Below, one piece after another: positions 17,905 to 27,113 of a stretch of 63,126 bases of DNA. A program made the position numbers and the translations under genes. This DNA comes from Tepidibacter mesophilus (GTDB lineage: Bacteria > Bacillota > Clostridia > Peptostreptococcales > Peptostreptococcaceae): the NCBI RefSeq assembly GCF_002724055.1, contig NZ_BDQY01000020.1, positions 1 to 63,126 on the forward strand, read 5' to 3'. A model generated the notes under the pieces. That model had not been told where the DNA came from, ran no database searches, and was given only the letters and a program-made list of their open reading frames with translations. Positions within the stretch are counted from its first letter, which is position 1; every line of letters starts with the position of its first letter.

Positions 17905-19038
17905 TTATATATATTCTTTCTTATTCCATGTAACTTTATTTATTATTTTAAAGTAACTTTGTATTATCTTAACTACTTTATTAGATACATTTAAATCTTT
18001 ATAATCAATTGGAACTATATCTTCATTCTCATTAAACATTTTAACAGTCATATCTATAGATGTAATTATTTCTTTATCCTGTATCCCTCCAAGCACTACA
18101 CTTCCCTTATCCAAAACCTCTGGTCTTTCAGTACTAGTTCTTATTAAAACAGATGGAAACTTTAATATAGATGATTCCTCACTCAAAGTTCCACTATCTG
18201 ATAATACACAGAATGCATTTTTTTGTAACTTACAGTAATCGAAAAATCCAAATGGCTTTAAATTTCTTACAAGAGGGTCAAATTTTATGTCTTTTTCTTC
18301 GATTTTTTTCCATGTTCTAGGATGTGTCGAAAATATTATAGGAATATTATATTTTTTTGCAACTTCATTAATTCCATTCATAAGTTTTAAAAAATTATCT
18401 TCTATATCTATATTTTCCTCTCTATGAGCACTTACTATAATGTATTTCTTCTGTTGTAGCTTTAGGTATTCTATTATATTTGATTGATCTATCTTTTCTT
18501 TATTTTTGTTCAAAACCTCAGACATAGGAGAACCTGTAACAAATATATGCTCTTTTTTAAAACCCTCGCTCAACAGATATCTTCTGCTATGCTCTGTATA
18601 AGTTAAATTGATATCACTTATATGATCTACTATTTTTCTATTTATCTCTTCTGGAACATTTTGATCAAAACATCTGTTTCCAGCCTCCATATGGAATATA
18701 GGTACTTTGAGTCTTTTTGCCGCTATTGAACTTAAAGCGCTATTTGTATCTCCAAGTATCAACAATGCATCGGGCTTTTCCTTTAATAACAGTTCATATG
18801 ATTTAGCTATTATATTTCCTATAGTTTTTCCTAGATTATCTTCAACTGAATTCAAGTAATAATCCGGATTTCTTATATCTAAATTTTCAAAAAATATTTC
18901 ATTTAGTGTATAATCCCAATTCTGACCTGTATGAACTAATATATGATTAAAATACTTATCACACTTTTTTATAACCTCTGACAATCTAATTATCTCCGGT
19001 CTAGTTCCTACTATTGTCATAACTTTTATTTTTTCCAT
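17905..19038 (-). CDS. capG: UDP-GlcNAc 2-epimerase family enzyme (CapG/FnlC-like)
   Basis: Non-hydrolysing epimerase of the WecB fold (377 residues): VGTRPEIIRL near residue 10, ILGDTNSALS near 93, FHMEAGNRCFD near 115, SAHREEN near 210, and VLSDSGTLSEESS near 290. In capE-capF-capG operons this enzyme epimerizes UDP-N-acetyl-L-talosamine at C2 to give UDP-N-acetyl-L-fucosamine. The same order follows here, which is why I prefer CapG to WecB. It starts 2 nt after the capF stop; the capF stop region supplies GAGGTG. Confidence 0.85.
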   Translation of the reverse strand: MEKIKVMTIVGTRPEIIRLSEVIKKCDKYFNHILVHTGQNWDYTLNEIFFENLDIRNPDYYLNSVEDNLGKTIGNIIAKSYELLLKEKPDALLILGDTNSALSSIAAKRLKVPIFHMEAGNRCFDQNVPEEINRKIVDHISDINLTYTEHSRRYLLSEGFKKEHIFVTGSPMSEVLNKNKEKIDQSNIIEYLKLQQKKYIIVSAHREENIDIEDNFLKLMNGINEVAKKYNIPIIFSTHPRTWKKIEEKDIKFDPLVRNLKPFGFFDYCKLQKNAFCVLSDSGTLSEESSILKFPSVLIRTSTERPEVLDKGSVVLGGIQDKEIITSIDMTVKMFNENEDIVPIDYKDLNVSNKVVKIIQSYFKIINKVTWNKKEYI

Positions 19039-19040
19039 TT

Positions 19041-20147
19041 TTACACCTCACAATAATAAGTATCTGGTTTTTTATTATCATATATTTGGCTAGCCCAAAT
19101 AAGCAATATTAACTCATCATTTGATAAATTTTCTATACTGTGAGTGTAGCCTACAGGTATATCTACTACTTCAAACTTTTCATCACTTAGATAGTACTCT
19201 ATTATTTCATCCGTATTTATATTTTTTAATTTTATTAATGCATATCCCTTTACAACACATATTTTTTCAACCTTAGTATTGTGATAGTGATTTCCTCTTA
19301 TAAATTTTTGATTAGTAGTAGATACAGATATTTGACCAAACTGCTTTGACTTTATAAATTCACAAAATTTACCTCTATCATCTTTATGCTCTTTTAATTC
19401 GTATGAAAAATATTTAGAATCTAAAAAACTTATATAAGTAGCATAAAGCTTCTTCATAAAATCACTTTCCATATTTGGCATAATCAATGACTCTACATTT
19501 TTTCTTATTTTATATATACTATCTACAAGTTCTTTTATAGTTATTTTATACGTTGGTTTGACATTATAGTAAATATCATCACTTGATTCATATATATGCT
19601 TTAAAAACTCATCTACTACATCATCTATATATACAAGCTCAAGTTCTCTATTTTTATCAGATATGCTTATTTGCAAATCTTTGCTTATATTATTACAAAA
19701 TGTTGCAACAGCAGAGTTATAGTTAGGTTTACTCCATTTACCAAATACATTACATAGCCTATATATATATACGTTTGCCCCTGTTTTTTCTCTATAATCT
19801 ATAATAAGATTTTCTGCTTCTTTCTTGCTCATACCATATGGATTCTCCTGCGTAACTTGAATTGATGATGTTATAAGCATAGGTGTGTTCTTATTTAATT
19901 TTTTAAGAATTTCAATCATATTTTTAGTTAAATCTACATTCCCTGCTTGAAATTCTAATATATTTTTAGGTCTATTAATACCCGCTATATGATATATAAA
20001 GTCAGCTTTTTCAAGATATGCTTTTAACTTATCTTCAGCATCACCTTTCCCATATTTAAGTATATTTAAGCCCTTCGTCCTGTTCAGTGCTTCTAATAGA
20101 TTTTTACCTATGAATCCGTTATACCCAGTTACTAAGATATTCTTCAT
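19041..20147 (-). CDS. capF: Bifunctional UDP-sugar reductase/cupin CapF
   Basis: N-terminal SDR domain (NAD(P) site GYNGFIGKN at 8-16; Y104 and K108 in YGMSK) joined to a C-terminal cupin domain (about 250-365; GNHYHNTKVEKICVVKG and VGYTHSIENL supply metal-binding His). CapF performs C3 epimerization (cupin) and NADPH reduction of the CapE product in UDP-L-FucNAc synthesis. Full length (368 residues). Ribosome site AGAGGTG. It is the middle gene of the capE-capF-capG operon. Confidence 0.92.
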   Translation of the reverse strand: MKNILVTGYNGFIGKNLLEALNRTKGLNILKYGKGDAEDKLKAYLEKADFIYHIAGINRPKNILEFQAGNVDLTKNMIEILKKLNKNTPMLITSSIQVTQENPYGMSKKEAENLIIDYREKTGANVYIYRLCNVFGKWSKPNYNSAVATFCNNISKDLQISISDKNRELELVYIDDVVDEFLKHIYESSDDIYYNVKPTYKITIKELVDSIYKIRKNVESLIMPNMESDFMKKLYATYISFLDSKYFSYELKEHKDDRGKFCEFIKSKQFGQISVSTTNQKFIRGNHYHNTKVEKICVVKGYALIKLKNINTDEIIEYYLSDEKFEVVDIPVGYTHSIENLSNDELILLIWASQIYDNKKPDTYYCEV

Positions 20148-20159
20148 AAAAACACCTCT

Positions 20160-21173
20160 TTAACCTTTTATTTGTTGCTTAATGTAATCAATCTTTAATA
20201 GAATCTGTTTAATTTGTTCAACATTCAACCTCATAGTATTTTCTGATGTATATTCTTTAACTTTCGATATATCTATTATATTATCCACTCTCATGTTCTT
20301 ATCGTAATTTAAATCCCTACAATCTGCTGATATTTTAAAATAATCTTCTTTTTCCTGAGCTTTTAGCATCTCTTCTTTTCCTATTAATGTTTCATGTAAT
20401 TTTTCTCCATGGCGTATACCTATAACTCTCAGGCTCACCCTAGAATTAAAAATCTGCTTAAGCGCTATAGCTAAATCATAAACTGTAGATGCAGGAGCTT
20501 TTTTAACTAATATATCTCCTTGTTCTCCATTTTCAAATGCATATAATACTAAATCAACAGCCTCATCAAGAGACATCAAAAACCTAGTCATATTAGGATC
20601 TGTTAAAGTCAAATCTTTATCTTGCTTTATATTATCTATAAAAAAAGGAATAACTGAGCCTCTTGATGCCATTACATTTCCATACCTAGTACAGCAAAAT
20701 ATAGTATTACCTTTACCTACCTCTCTAGCCTTTGCTGTTACCAATTTTTCCATCATACACTTTGATATCCCCATAGCATTTATAGGATACACCGCTTTAT
20801 CAGTACTAAGTGCTATAACCTTTTTAACATTATTATTTATAGCTGCATTTAATACATTTTCAGCACCTAGTATATTTGTCCTTACAGCCTCTATAGGATT
20901 AAATTCGCAAGATGGAACTTGTTTAAGCGCTGCTGCATGAAATACATAATCCACATTTCTCATAGCAAAATCTATACTATCAAAATTTCTTATATCTCCA
21001 ATAATAAATTTTATTTTATTATTTTTAAATTTTTTTCTCATATCATCTTGTTTTTTTTCATCTCTGCTAAATATTCTAATTTCTTTAATATCTGTATTCA
21101 AAAATCTATCTAAAACAGCATTCCCAAAAGAACCTGTACCACCTGTTATCAACAATATTTTGTTTGAAAACAT
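20160..21173 (-). CDS. capE: UDP-GlcNAc 4,6-dehydratase/5-epimerase CapE
   Basis: SDR enzyme (337 residues) that starts UDP-N-acetyl-L-fucosamine synthesis from UDP-GlcNAc. Rossmann motif TGGTGSFGNAV at 10-20, STDKAVYP near 125, and MGISK with Met replacing the usual catalytic Tyr, as in CapE. The ATG at 21173 is preferred, with AAAGGTGAT 4 nt upstream; a 9-residue upstream extension would span it. First gene of the operon, with a sigma-K-like promoter upstream, so the nucleotide sugar is probably made for the spore surface. Confidence 0.9.
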   Translation of the reverse strand: MFSNKILLITGGTGSFGNAVLDRFLNTDIKEIRIFSRDEKKQDDMRKKFKNNKIKFIIGDIRNFDSIDFAMRNVDYVFHAAALKQVPSCEFNPIEAVRTNILGAENVLNAAINNNVKKVIALSTDKAVYPINAMGISKCMMEKLVTAKAREVGKGNTIFCCTRYGNVMASRGSVIPFFIDNIKQDKDLTLTDPNMTRFLMSLDEAVDLVLYAFENGEQGDILVKKAPASTVYDLAIALKQIFNSRVSLRVIGIRHGEKLHETLIGKEEMLKAQEKEDYFKISADCRDLNYDKNMRVDNIIDISKVKEYTSENTMRLNVEQIKQILLKIDYIKQQIKG

Positions 21174-21224
21174 ATTTATCACCTTTCGTATGTTTGTCAT
21201 TGAATAGATATAATATCTATAGTT

Positions 21225-21253
21225 TAAATTATGTAATGTCTGAGTTATCAGTT
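21225..21253 (-). promoter_or_regulatory. Sigma-K-like promoter of capEFG
   Basis: AACT (21250-21253), 16 bp, CATAATTTA (21225-21233) on the minus strand. Leader of about 45 nt to the capE ATG. Confidence 0.5.
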
Positions 21254-21530
21254 ACAAAATAAAAACTCAAGTCACACTATTCTATAAATTTTCATGATAT
21301 AATTTATTGAAGTTATATGTGCTCCAACATACAAAATGATTGAAACAGATTATTATTTAAAAAAGAAATATAACTAAAAATTTAAAATAAAATAATGAAA
21401 TTAAAATATTCTTCACATAAATCATTTCACTTTTATAATATATGTTATAAAAGCATATAAGTTATAATGTAATCTAATAGATAGTTTTTATTTTTTAAAA
21501 TTCTATTACCGTTTTAAAAAGGAGGTTTTT
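21254..21530. other. Intergenic region between capE and the DNRLRE gene
   Basis: About 280 bp, very AT-rich, no supported frame. GATATAATTT near 21296 could be a plus-strand -10; no convincing promoter for the downstream gene was found. AAAGGAGG at the end is its ribosome site. Confidence 0.4.
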
Positions 21531-22382
21531 ATGGCATCTATCACACTTAATCCATCTCAAGAAACATACGTAATATCTGCTTTTCCAGATACTAATTTCT
21601 CAAACAGTTCATCTTTTTATGTAGGTGTATTTCATACCAATGATAGTATACACAGAAGCTTATTACAATTCGATATAAGTTCTATTCCATTAATAAGCAC
21701 TATAGCTTCATCTAAATTAAAATTATATGTATATAGAAACGATGTTCCTGAACTTTCAAAACCAATTCATATATTTAGACTTTTAAATTATTTTAATCAA
21801 AACACTGTGACTTATTCTAACCAGCCTTTAGTCCCATATGCATCAGAGGCTACGTTCACATTAACCTCAGGAACCGGATTTTATATAGAGTGGGATATAA
21901 CAAATTTAGTGGCTGGTTGGCATAATGGTAGCATTCCAAATACAGGTATTATAATCAAAGGAGTAGAAGATACTCCTTCTCTAGTTGGATTTACGATCTC
22001 TAACTCTAGTGATTCTAGACAATGGCCTTTACTAGAAATAGAATATATTCCAGGAATTCTAAATACGTATGCAACAGAAACTGTGACTACCACAGATAAT
22101 TTCACATACTCAATTCCTATATCTTTAATCTCAAGAATTGGATCATTTGGTATTAAAAATATAGGCTCTAATGATGCTGAAGTTGTCCTTCAACTTAGCC
22201 TAGATGGAATTACATGGTTTGATGATATATATCCATTTGTCAGTAATTCTGTTTTACCACCTGGAACTACTACTATTTTAACAACATCTGCTTATATGAA
22301 TTATGCTAGAGTATCTTTTAAATCAAACTCAACAAATCAATCAACTCAACTAAATATATATCCCTCTACAAAGGAACCTTAA
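21531..22382 (+). CDS. DNRLRE-domain plus DUF6385-like surface protein
   Basis: A 283-residue protein without signal peptide. Residues 1-175 match the DNRLRE (CBM96-like) beta-sandwich: ETYVISAFPDTNFSNSSS, SLLQFDISSIP, KLKLYVYRND, FYIEWDITNLVAGWHNG, NTGIIIKG. Residues 185-283 resemble the C-terminal domain of DUF6385 proteins (FGIKNIGSNDAEVVLQLSLDG, then LPPGTTTIL, YMNYARVSFKS), also found in the gene at 24395. The family binds carbohydrate or forms extracellular structures. With sporulation neighbours and no secretion signal, deposition on the spore from the mother cell is the likely route (inference). Confidence 0.7.
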   Translation: MASITLNPSQETYVISAFPDTNFSNSSSFYVGVFHTNDSIHRSLLQFDISSIPLISTIASSKLKLYVYRNDVPELSKPIHIFRLLNYFNQNTVTYSNQPLVPYASEATFTLTSGTGFYIEWDITNLVAGWHNGSIPNTGIIIKGVEDTPSLVGFTISNSSDSRQWPLLEIEYIPGILNTYATETVTTTDNFTYSIPISLISRIGSFGIKNIGSNDAEVVLQLSLDGITWFDDIYPFVSNSVLPPGTTTILTTSAYMNYARVSFKSNSTNQSTQLNIYPSTKEP

Positions 22383-22383
22383 A

Positions 22384-22413
22384 AATGGTGTATAGACGAA
22401 TCTATACACCATT
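22384..22413. terminator. Bidirectional terminator between convergent genes
   Basis: AATGGTGTATAGA, CGAA loop, TCTATACACCATT: perfect 13-bp stem followed by T on the plus strand. Confidence 0.8.
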
Positions 22414-22434
22414 TTTTATACTCTATTATTTATA

Positions 22435-24219
22435 TTAATTTATTTCTTTATGCAGTATTTCAATACATTCAATATCTATTGTATCAAGCTGTTTTATTGA
22501 TGTTAAAATATTATTTATAGCCATATCTTTAAATCCTTTTTTATAATAAAGTTTTGAAAGTTCTAGTAATATATTCTTTGATTGTATATAATTCAAAGAA
22601 TTAATCAAAGATTCAAATAGATCAAACTCTTGAATAGTTAATATTTCACCTAATACATCTAATAATATTTTAAGTGCTTTTTCATGATTATCTTCATTTG
22701 ACAATGAATTTTCTTGTATATTTATATATACGTTATATACTTGAGTATAAGTTTTTAATATCAATACATTATTAGCACGCTCTAACTTTTTTAATACATC
22801 ACAACAATCTTTCTTTATAAGTTCAACTATAAAAATATATTTCAATGAATCTATATACATAACTGAATTCACACTGATATTTTCAAAGTATTCTCGTGCC
22901 TCTTCAAATTCTTTTCTATAAAACAATATTCTCCCTTTAAAATATAGCGCTTCATTATTATATACTTTAGAATTAATAATTTTATCTGAATACATATCAG
23001 CTTGGTCATACAATCCTTCTTTAAGTAAAATATCAGTTACCAATACAATATGAGATTCATTTTTTAAATCTAAATATTTTAATACATGAGATATAGCTTT
23101 TTCCTTATCTATATATAACTTATTAGTTATTTCTAATATTTTGTATAAAATATTGTGAAGGCTAGGATTTAATTCAAATGCTTTTTGAAAACAAATTAAA
23201 GCTCTATTAAAATCATCTAAAGTAAAATATATCTCCCCTAGTGCTTGATATGGTCTATATGTACCACATCCATCTAGAAATTCTAAATGAAACGGTGCAT
23301 TTCCACATTCTATACATCTTGTAAAACTGTCAATACACAGAGTATACCTTTTGTATTTTAAATTTATCATACCTTTCATAAATTCAAGATCTGTAAATTT
23401 AGGGTATTTTTCCAATCCTTCATTTATACTCTTTAAAGCAAGTTCATCTCTTTTTAATTGATGTAAACACATTATGCGTCGGATTACAAGCTTAGATGCA
23501 TATCCTGAGTTAAAGTCTAACTTTTTGTAAGCTGAATCAAATAATTCAAATGCCTTTTCATTATCCCCCATGGCAAAATATTCATTTCCTAGATTAAATA
23601 AATGAAAATTATTATTAGGGTTTTTCTCAAGTTCTTCTTTTATAATACCTATATTTCTCTGTCTCTTATTTTTATCTTTAGCTACATCATTTAAATACCC
23701 GTAATGAATAACTCTAATATCTTCTGATGAAAAATTTTTATATTCTATATCTCCACTAATACAGTCTATCTGCTCATGTATAGCACCAATAAACTTATAT
23801 TTATTGATATTTTTAATCAATCTTAAATTCAAATTAGAAACTATATTTTCCCCTACTCGGTCACCAGCATAACTTAAAGTCTTAAAATAATGTCCATGTT
23901 TATTCGAAGTATTAACTATATCTATAAATTTCTCTTTATCATCACTTACAAACTCATCATCAGCATCCATCAATATAATCCAATCCTTAGTAGCATGGCT
24001 CAATGAAAAATTTCTAGCATTACTAAAATTATTATCCCACTCATAATGATATATTTTAGCACTGAATTCTTTAGCAATTCCTATTGTATTATCAATAGAT
24101 CCTGTATCTACAATAATTATTTCATCAACTAAATCTTCAATACTAGATAAGCATCTATGTAAATATTTTTCTTCATTTTTCACAATCATACATAAGCTAA
24201 TAGTTTTTTTTCTATCCAT
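22435..24219 (-). CDS. Family 2 glycosyltransferase with TPR repeats
   Basis: A 594-residue protein. Residues 1-230 are a GT-A domain of the SunS-like type (SLCMIVKNEEKYLHRCL, IIVDTGSIDNT, WDNNFSNARNFSL, and metal/nucleotide site LMDADDEF near 85). From about 200 to the end are TPR helices (NNFHLFNLGNEYFAMGD, YKKGFKDMAINN). Related enzymes glycosylate proteins, with the TPR part holding the acceptor. It lies beside the repeat-rich DUF6385 protein, a plausible acceptor with many Thr/Ser. Ribosome site AAGGGGGG. Its upstream region contains the 26-bp direct repeat. Confidence 0.85.
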   Translation of the reverse strand: MDRKKTISLCMIVKNEEKYLHRCLSSIEDLVDEIIIVDTGSIDNTIGIAKEFSAKIYHYEWDNNFSNARNFSLSHATKDWIILMDADDEFVSDDKEKFIDIVNTSNKHGHYFKTLSYAGDRVGENIVSNLNLRLIKNINKYKFIGAIHEQIDCISGDIEYKNFSSEDIRVIHYGYLNDVAKDKNKRQRNIGIIKEELEKNPNNNFHLFNLGNEYFAMGDNEKAFELFDSAYKKLDFNSGYASKLVIRRIMCLHQLKRDELALKSINEGLEKYPKFTDLEFMKGMINLKYKRYTLCIDSFTRCIECGNAPFHLEFLDGCGTYRPYQALGEIYFTLDDFNRALICFQKAFELNPSLHNILYKILEITNKLYIDKEKAISHVLKYLDLKNESHIVLVTDILLKEGLYDQADMYSDKIINSKVYNNEALYFKGRILFYRKEFEEAREYFENISVNSVMYIDSLKYIFIVELIKKDCCDVLKKLERANNVLILKTYTQVYNVYINIQENSLSNEDNHEKALKILLDVLGEILTIQEFDLFESLINSLNYIQSKNILLELSKLYYKKGFKDMAINNILTSIKQLDTIDIECIEILHKEIN

Positions 24220-24261
24220 CTTAATTCCCCCCTTAGAAATTTGACTTTATTATATTAGTCT

Positions 24262-24348
24262 TATAATTTCCTATTCGTTATAAAAAAGTTCTTATTATAT
24301 TTATCTACAATTTGAAAAGGAATATAATTTCCTATTCGTTATAAAAAA
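24262..24348. repeat. 26-bp direct repeat, two copies 61 bp apart
   Basis: TATAATTTCCTATTCGTT followed by ATAAAAAA at 24262-24287 and again at 24323-24348, identical. On the minus strand each contains GAATAGGA; a further GAATAGGA lies at 25274-25281 upstream of the DUF6385 gene. It lies between the DUF6385 terminator and the glycosyltransferase start, so it may be a regulatory site. Confidence 0.6.
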
Positions 24349-24381
24349 TGGAGATAAAAATAATATTATTTTCATCTCCAT
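24348..24381 (-). terminator. Terminator after the DUF6385 repeat gene
   Basis: 17-bp near-perfect stem beginning ATGGAGAT, then TTTTTT on the minus strand. The T-run is part of the second direct-repeat copy. Confidence 0.8.
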
Positions 24382-24394
24382 GTTTTACTACAGT

Positions 24395-25222
24395 CTACAC
24401 TCTCGCATTATAATGAGCTTCAAATGTACATGTAGCTCCACTAGTATCATAGTAAAGTCTTGTATATTTTAAATATTGTTGAGCTACAAGAACAGCTTTT
24501 TGCCCTGCTGCTACAGTTACAGTTCCAGATATATCATCTACAAAGTAAGTATCTGTGGTAGTAGGACTTATTTGTAGTTTTAAATCTATACTATTCGTTC
24601 CTGTATTTGTTACATAATAAGAATAAATGCCTTGTTCAGAAGTATCTTTTGCTAGAATAGCTGCTGCATCAGTAACTCCATCTATAGAAGTACTGTCTTC
24701 TGTAAATAAATAAGAAGATACTTTAACACTATCTGTTGCTCCTGATAAATCTCTTATATCCAAATCTGTTGCTGTTACTGTTACACTATCTGTTGTTCCT
24801 GATAATGCCCTTATATCAAACGCTGTTGCTGTTACTGTTACAACATCTGCTGATGTTAACGGTCTTATATCCAAATCTGTTGCTGTTACTGTTATACTAT
24901 CTGTTGCTCCTGATAATGCTCTTATATCAAATGCTGTTGCTGTTACTGTTACAACATCTGCTGATGTTAACGGTCTTATATCCAAATCTGTTGCTGTTAC
25001 TGTTATACTATCTGTTGCCCCTGATAATGCTCTTATATCAAACGCTGTCGCTGTTACCGTCACGCTATCTGTTGCCCCTGATAATGCTCTTATATCAAAC
25101 GCTGTTGCTGTTACTGTTACACTATCTGTTGCCCCCGATAATGCTCTTATATCAAACGCTGTTGCTGTTACTGTTGCTTGAAGTTGAGATGCAACTCTAT
25201 TAAATACCATATTATTAGCCAT
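24395..25222 (-). CDS. DUF6385 protein with eight tandem beta-repeats
   Basis: A 275-residue protein. Residues 16-165 are eight tandem units of 18-19 residues in two flavours, VTVTATAFDIRALSGATDS and ITVTATDLDIRPLTSADV. Residues 166-275 form a DUF6385-type domain (YYVTNTGTNSIDLKLQISP, VAAGQKAVLVAQQYLKYTR). There are no cysteines except one near the C-terminus and no signal peptide. The Thr-rich repeats could form a beta-solenoid or fibre and are good O-glycosylation targets. Flanked by glycosyltransferases on both sides. AGGGGGG precedes ATG. Function as a spore filament or appendage component is speculation. Confidence 0.7.
   Translation of the reverse strand: MANNMVFNRVASQLQATVTATAFDIRALSGATDSVTVTATAFDIRALSGATDSVTVTATAFDIRALSGATDSITVTATDLDIRPLTSADVVTVTATAFDIRALSGATDSITVTATDLDIRPLTSADVVTVTATAFDIRALSGTTDSVTVTATDLDIRDLSGATDSVKVSSYLFTEDSTSIDGVTDAAAILAKDTSEQGIYSYYVTNTGTNSIDLKLQISPTTTDTYFVDDISGTVTVAAGQKAVLVAQQYLKYTRLYYDTSGATCTFEAHYNARV
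24728..25177. repeat. Tandem 54/57-bp coding repeats
   Basis: Eight in-frame units of 57 or 54 bp inside the DUF6385 gene, with near-identical DNA between copies, which suggests recent expansion and length variation. Confidence 0.9.
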
Positions 25223-25305
25223 ATTATCCCCCCTAATATATATATATTTCTTTTAACCTTTATTACTATATCATCCTATTCAATGATTTCTTTTTCTGTT
25301 ACTTT

Positions 25306-26892
25306 TTATATACTTATAGTTTTTATATATTCATTCTCATCTATCAATTGAGCTCCCCTTAAAAAATTAAACCTATCAGTTGAATACATATTAATATCAT
25401 TATAATTTATTCTATAATCTGGATTTTTTAAATAGTTTTTGATATCTTTAAAAAGTATATTAAATGCATTCTTTTTTATTATTGAGCAGTCACTATATAA
25501 TATATCTATATATCTATTTTCCATATCATTATCTATAATACTGATTTCATTTTCTTCTAAATACATATAATGGGTTCTCTTTCCCACTATTTCTGCATTT
25601 GTATAATCAAAAGCATTCATCAAATCTCCTATAAACTCTTTAGCGTAATAATTTAAAAAATAGAATTTAGATATATAATTGTAATTTATGAAGTTAATAT
25701 CAAAATCATTAATATAAATAAATCTTATATCAGTATAAAGCTTGAATTTACTCAAATCTACTTTTTTGTAAAAATCTATATTATTATAAACTACTATCAG
25801 TTCCTTTGTATCATAACTCTGTCTTAAATAATTATTTATCAATTTATCCAAATTAAAAGCAGAGTCTATATAACCTATAATAGATATCCCTCTATTATAA
25901 ATTTTGTCATATTCAATATTTATCTTATCTAAAATATTACTTACTCTATGAGTATATGTATGATTATTAAAAACCTTCCTTTGTCCCTTAACAGATAATT
26001 TATCCCTATAATCTTTATTATTGAGTAATTTATTTAACCACTTCTTAGTTTCACTTTCATTACTTACTATATGAACTATATCATCTAACATCATTTTTAA
26101 ACTTCTTGAATAAGTGCTTACTAAATTCACTCCACATGCTAATATTTCAAACACTCTCATAGAGTTCATAGTAGGGCTATCTCTTACAGTGTTTACATTT
26201 AATAATACATAATATTTTTTATACATTTTTATCATATCTTCATAACTAAGACTTGGTCTTATATATTTCACATACTCTTTAGGATATCTAAACTGCGAAC
26301 TAAAACTTTTTTTGTAATTTCTATCGTATATATGAAGGTCATATTCAAATGCTGGTCTTAATATAGTCTTCATATCTTCTTTTCTTTGAGGAAATATATT
26401 TCCATACCACGCCCCGGCAAAAGCTACTTTTCCTATTTTTTCTTTATCTTTGTCTATAGGATTGTGTATCTTAATTTGAGCAGCATGTGGTAAAACAAAC
26501 ACCTTATCATTATTACACTTAATTTTGTAGTTTGGTATAGAATCAGAATCAGTCGTAAATATATAATCGAATAAATTAGCTGACCTTATAAAGCATTTAA
26601 AATTAACAGGATCTTCTTTGCTCCAAAATACAGTTGGGATACCTGCATCTTTACAAAATTTTGTTAATTTTCTAATTAAGTAGTTATTTTGAGTCAACTT
26701 TCCAGTCCACTGCCCTTTATTTCCCTCCCAAGCAGACTCTACTAACAATAAATCAGGTTTTTGGTTCTTTATAACTTTTTCATAATCATAAGTATTTATC
26801 AAAATAATATCAAATTCATACTTCAAGCATTCATAAGAAAAATCGTCTACTATACATGCTATTTTAAGATTTCTATTATCAATCTTAAACAT
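25306..26892 (-). CDS. CgeB-family glycosyltransferase with C-terminal extra domain
   Basis: A 528-residue protein. Residues 1-330 are of the CgeB type: LLVESAWEGNKGQWTGKL, GIPTVFWSKEDPVNFKCF, DYIFTTDSDSIPNY, VFVLPHAAQIKIHNP, VAFAGAWYGNIFPQR, SPTMNSMRVFEILACGVNLV, and NHTYTHRVSNIL. The remaining 200 residues look like a degraded GT2 (ISIIGYIDSAFNLDKL). CgeB acts in spore outer-layer glycosylation in Bacillus. The ATG at 26892 follows AGGAG by 9 nt; an upstream TTG abuts it. The acceptor is not known. Confidence 0.8.
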   Translation of the reverse strand: MFKIDNRNLKIACIVDDFSYECLKYEFDIILINTYDYEKVIKNQKPDLLLVESAWEGNKGQWTGKLTQNNYLIRKLTKFCKDAGIPTVFWSKEDPVNFKCFIRSANLFDYIFTTDSDSIPNYKIKCNNDKVFVLPHAAQIKIHNPIDKDKEKIGKVAFAGAWYGNIFPQRKEDMKTILRPAFEYDLHIYDRNYKKSFSSQFRYPKEYVKYIRPSLSYEDMIKMYKKYYVLLNVNTVRDSPTMNSMRVFEILACGVNLVSTYSRSLKMMLDDIVHIVSNESETKKWLNKLLNNKDYRDKLSVKGQRKVFNNHTYTHRVSNILDKINIEYDKIYNRGISIIGYIDSAFNLDKLINNYLRQSYDTKELIVVYNNIDFYKKVDLSKFKLYTDIRFIYINDFDINFINYNYISKFYFLNYYAKEFIGDLMNAFDYTNAEIVGKRTHYMYLEENEISIIDNDMENRYIDILYSDCSIIKKNAFNILFKDIKNYLKNPDYRINYNDINMYSTDRFNFLRGAQLIDENEYIKTISI

Positions 26893-27039
26893 ATAACTCA
26901 ACTCCTATCTACCATAGCTCACTTCATTTATCAGTATTATTTATCTTATCTAAGTATTTGCATAGCATAATATAATAAAAAGCAAACCTTATAATATTAT
27001 ATTAATTAAATTTGTTCACATTCATAAATTCACATATAT

Positions 27040-27068
27040 CACACTAAAATAAATATATACATACTATA
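27040..27068 (+). promoter_or_regulatory. Sigma-K-like promoter of the sulfotransferase fusion
   Basis: CACA (27040-27043), 16 bp, CATACTATA (27060-27068): a full match to the mACm-N16-CATAnnnTA pattern. Start predicted about 39 nt before ATG. Confidence 0.6.
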
Positions 27069-27113
27069 TACAAAATAAAAAAATTCGCTTCATACAAAGA
27101 GAGGATGTTTCAA

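Noticed and set aside
22384-22413. Perfect palindrome as an attachment site or operator
   Set aside because: Its position between two convergent stops and the T-run fit a bidirectional terminator better.
24736-25203. Plus-strand frame rich in Leu within the tandem repeats
   Set aside because: It is the antisense shadow of the DUF6385 repeat gene; repeat DNA without stops gives an open frame by chance, and there is no ribosome site.
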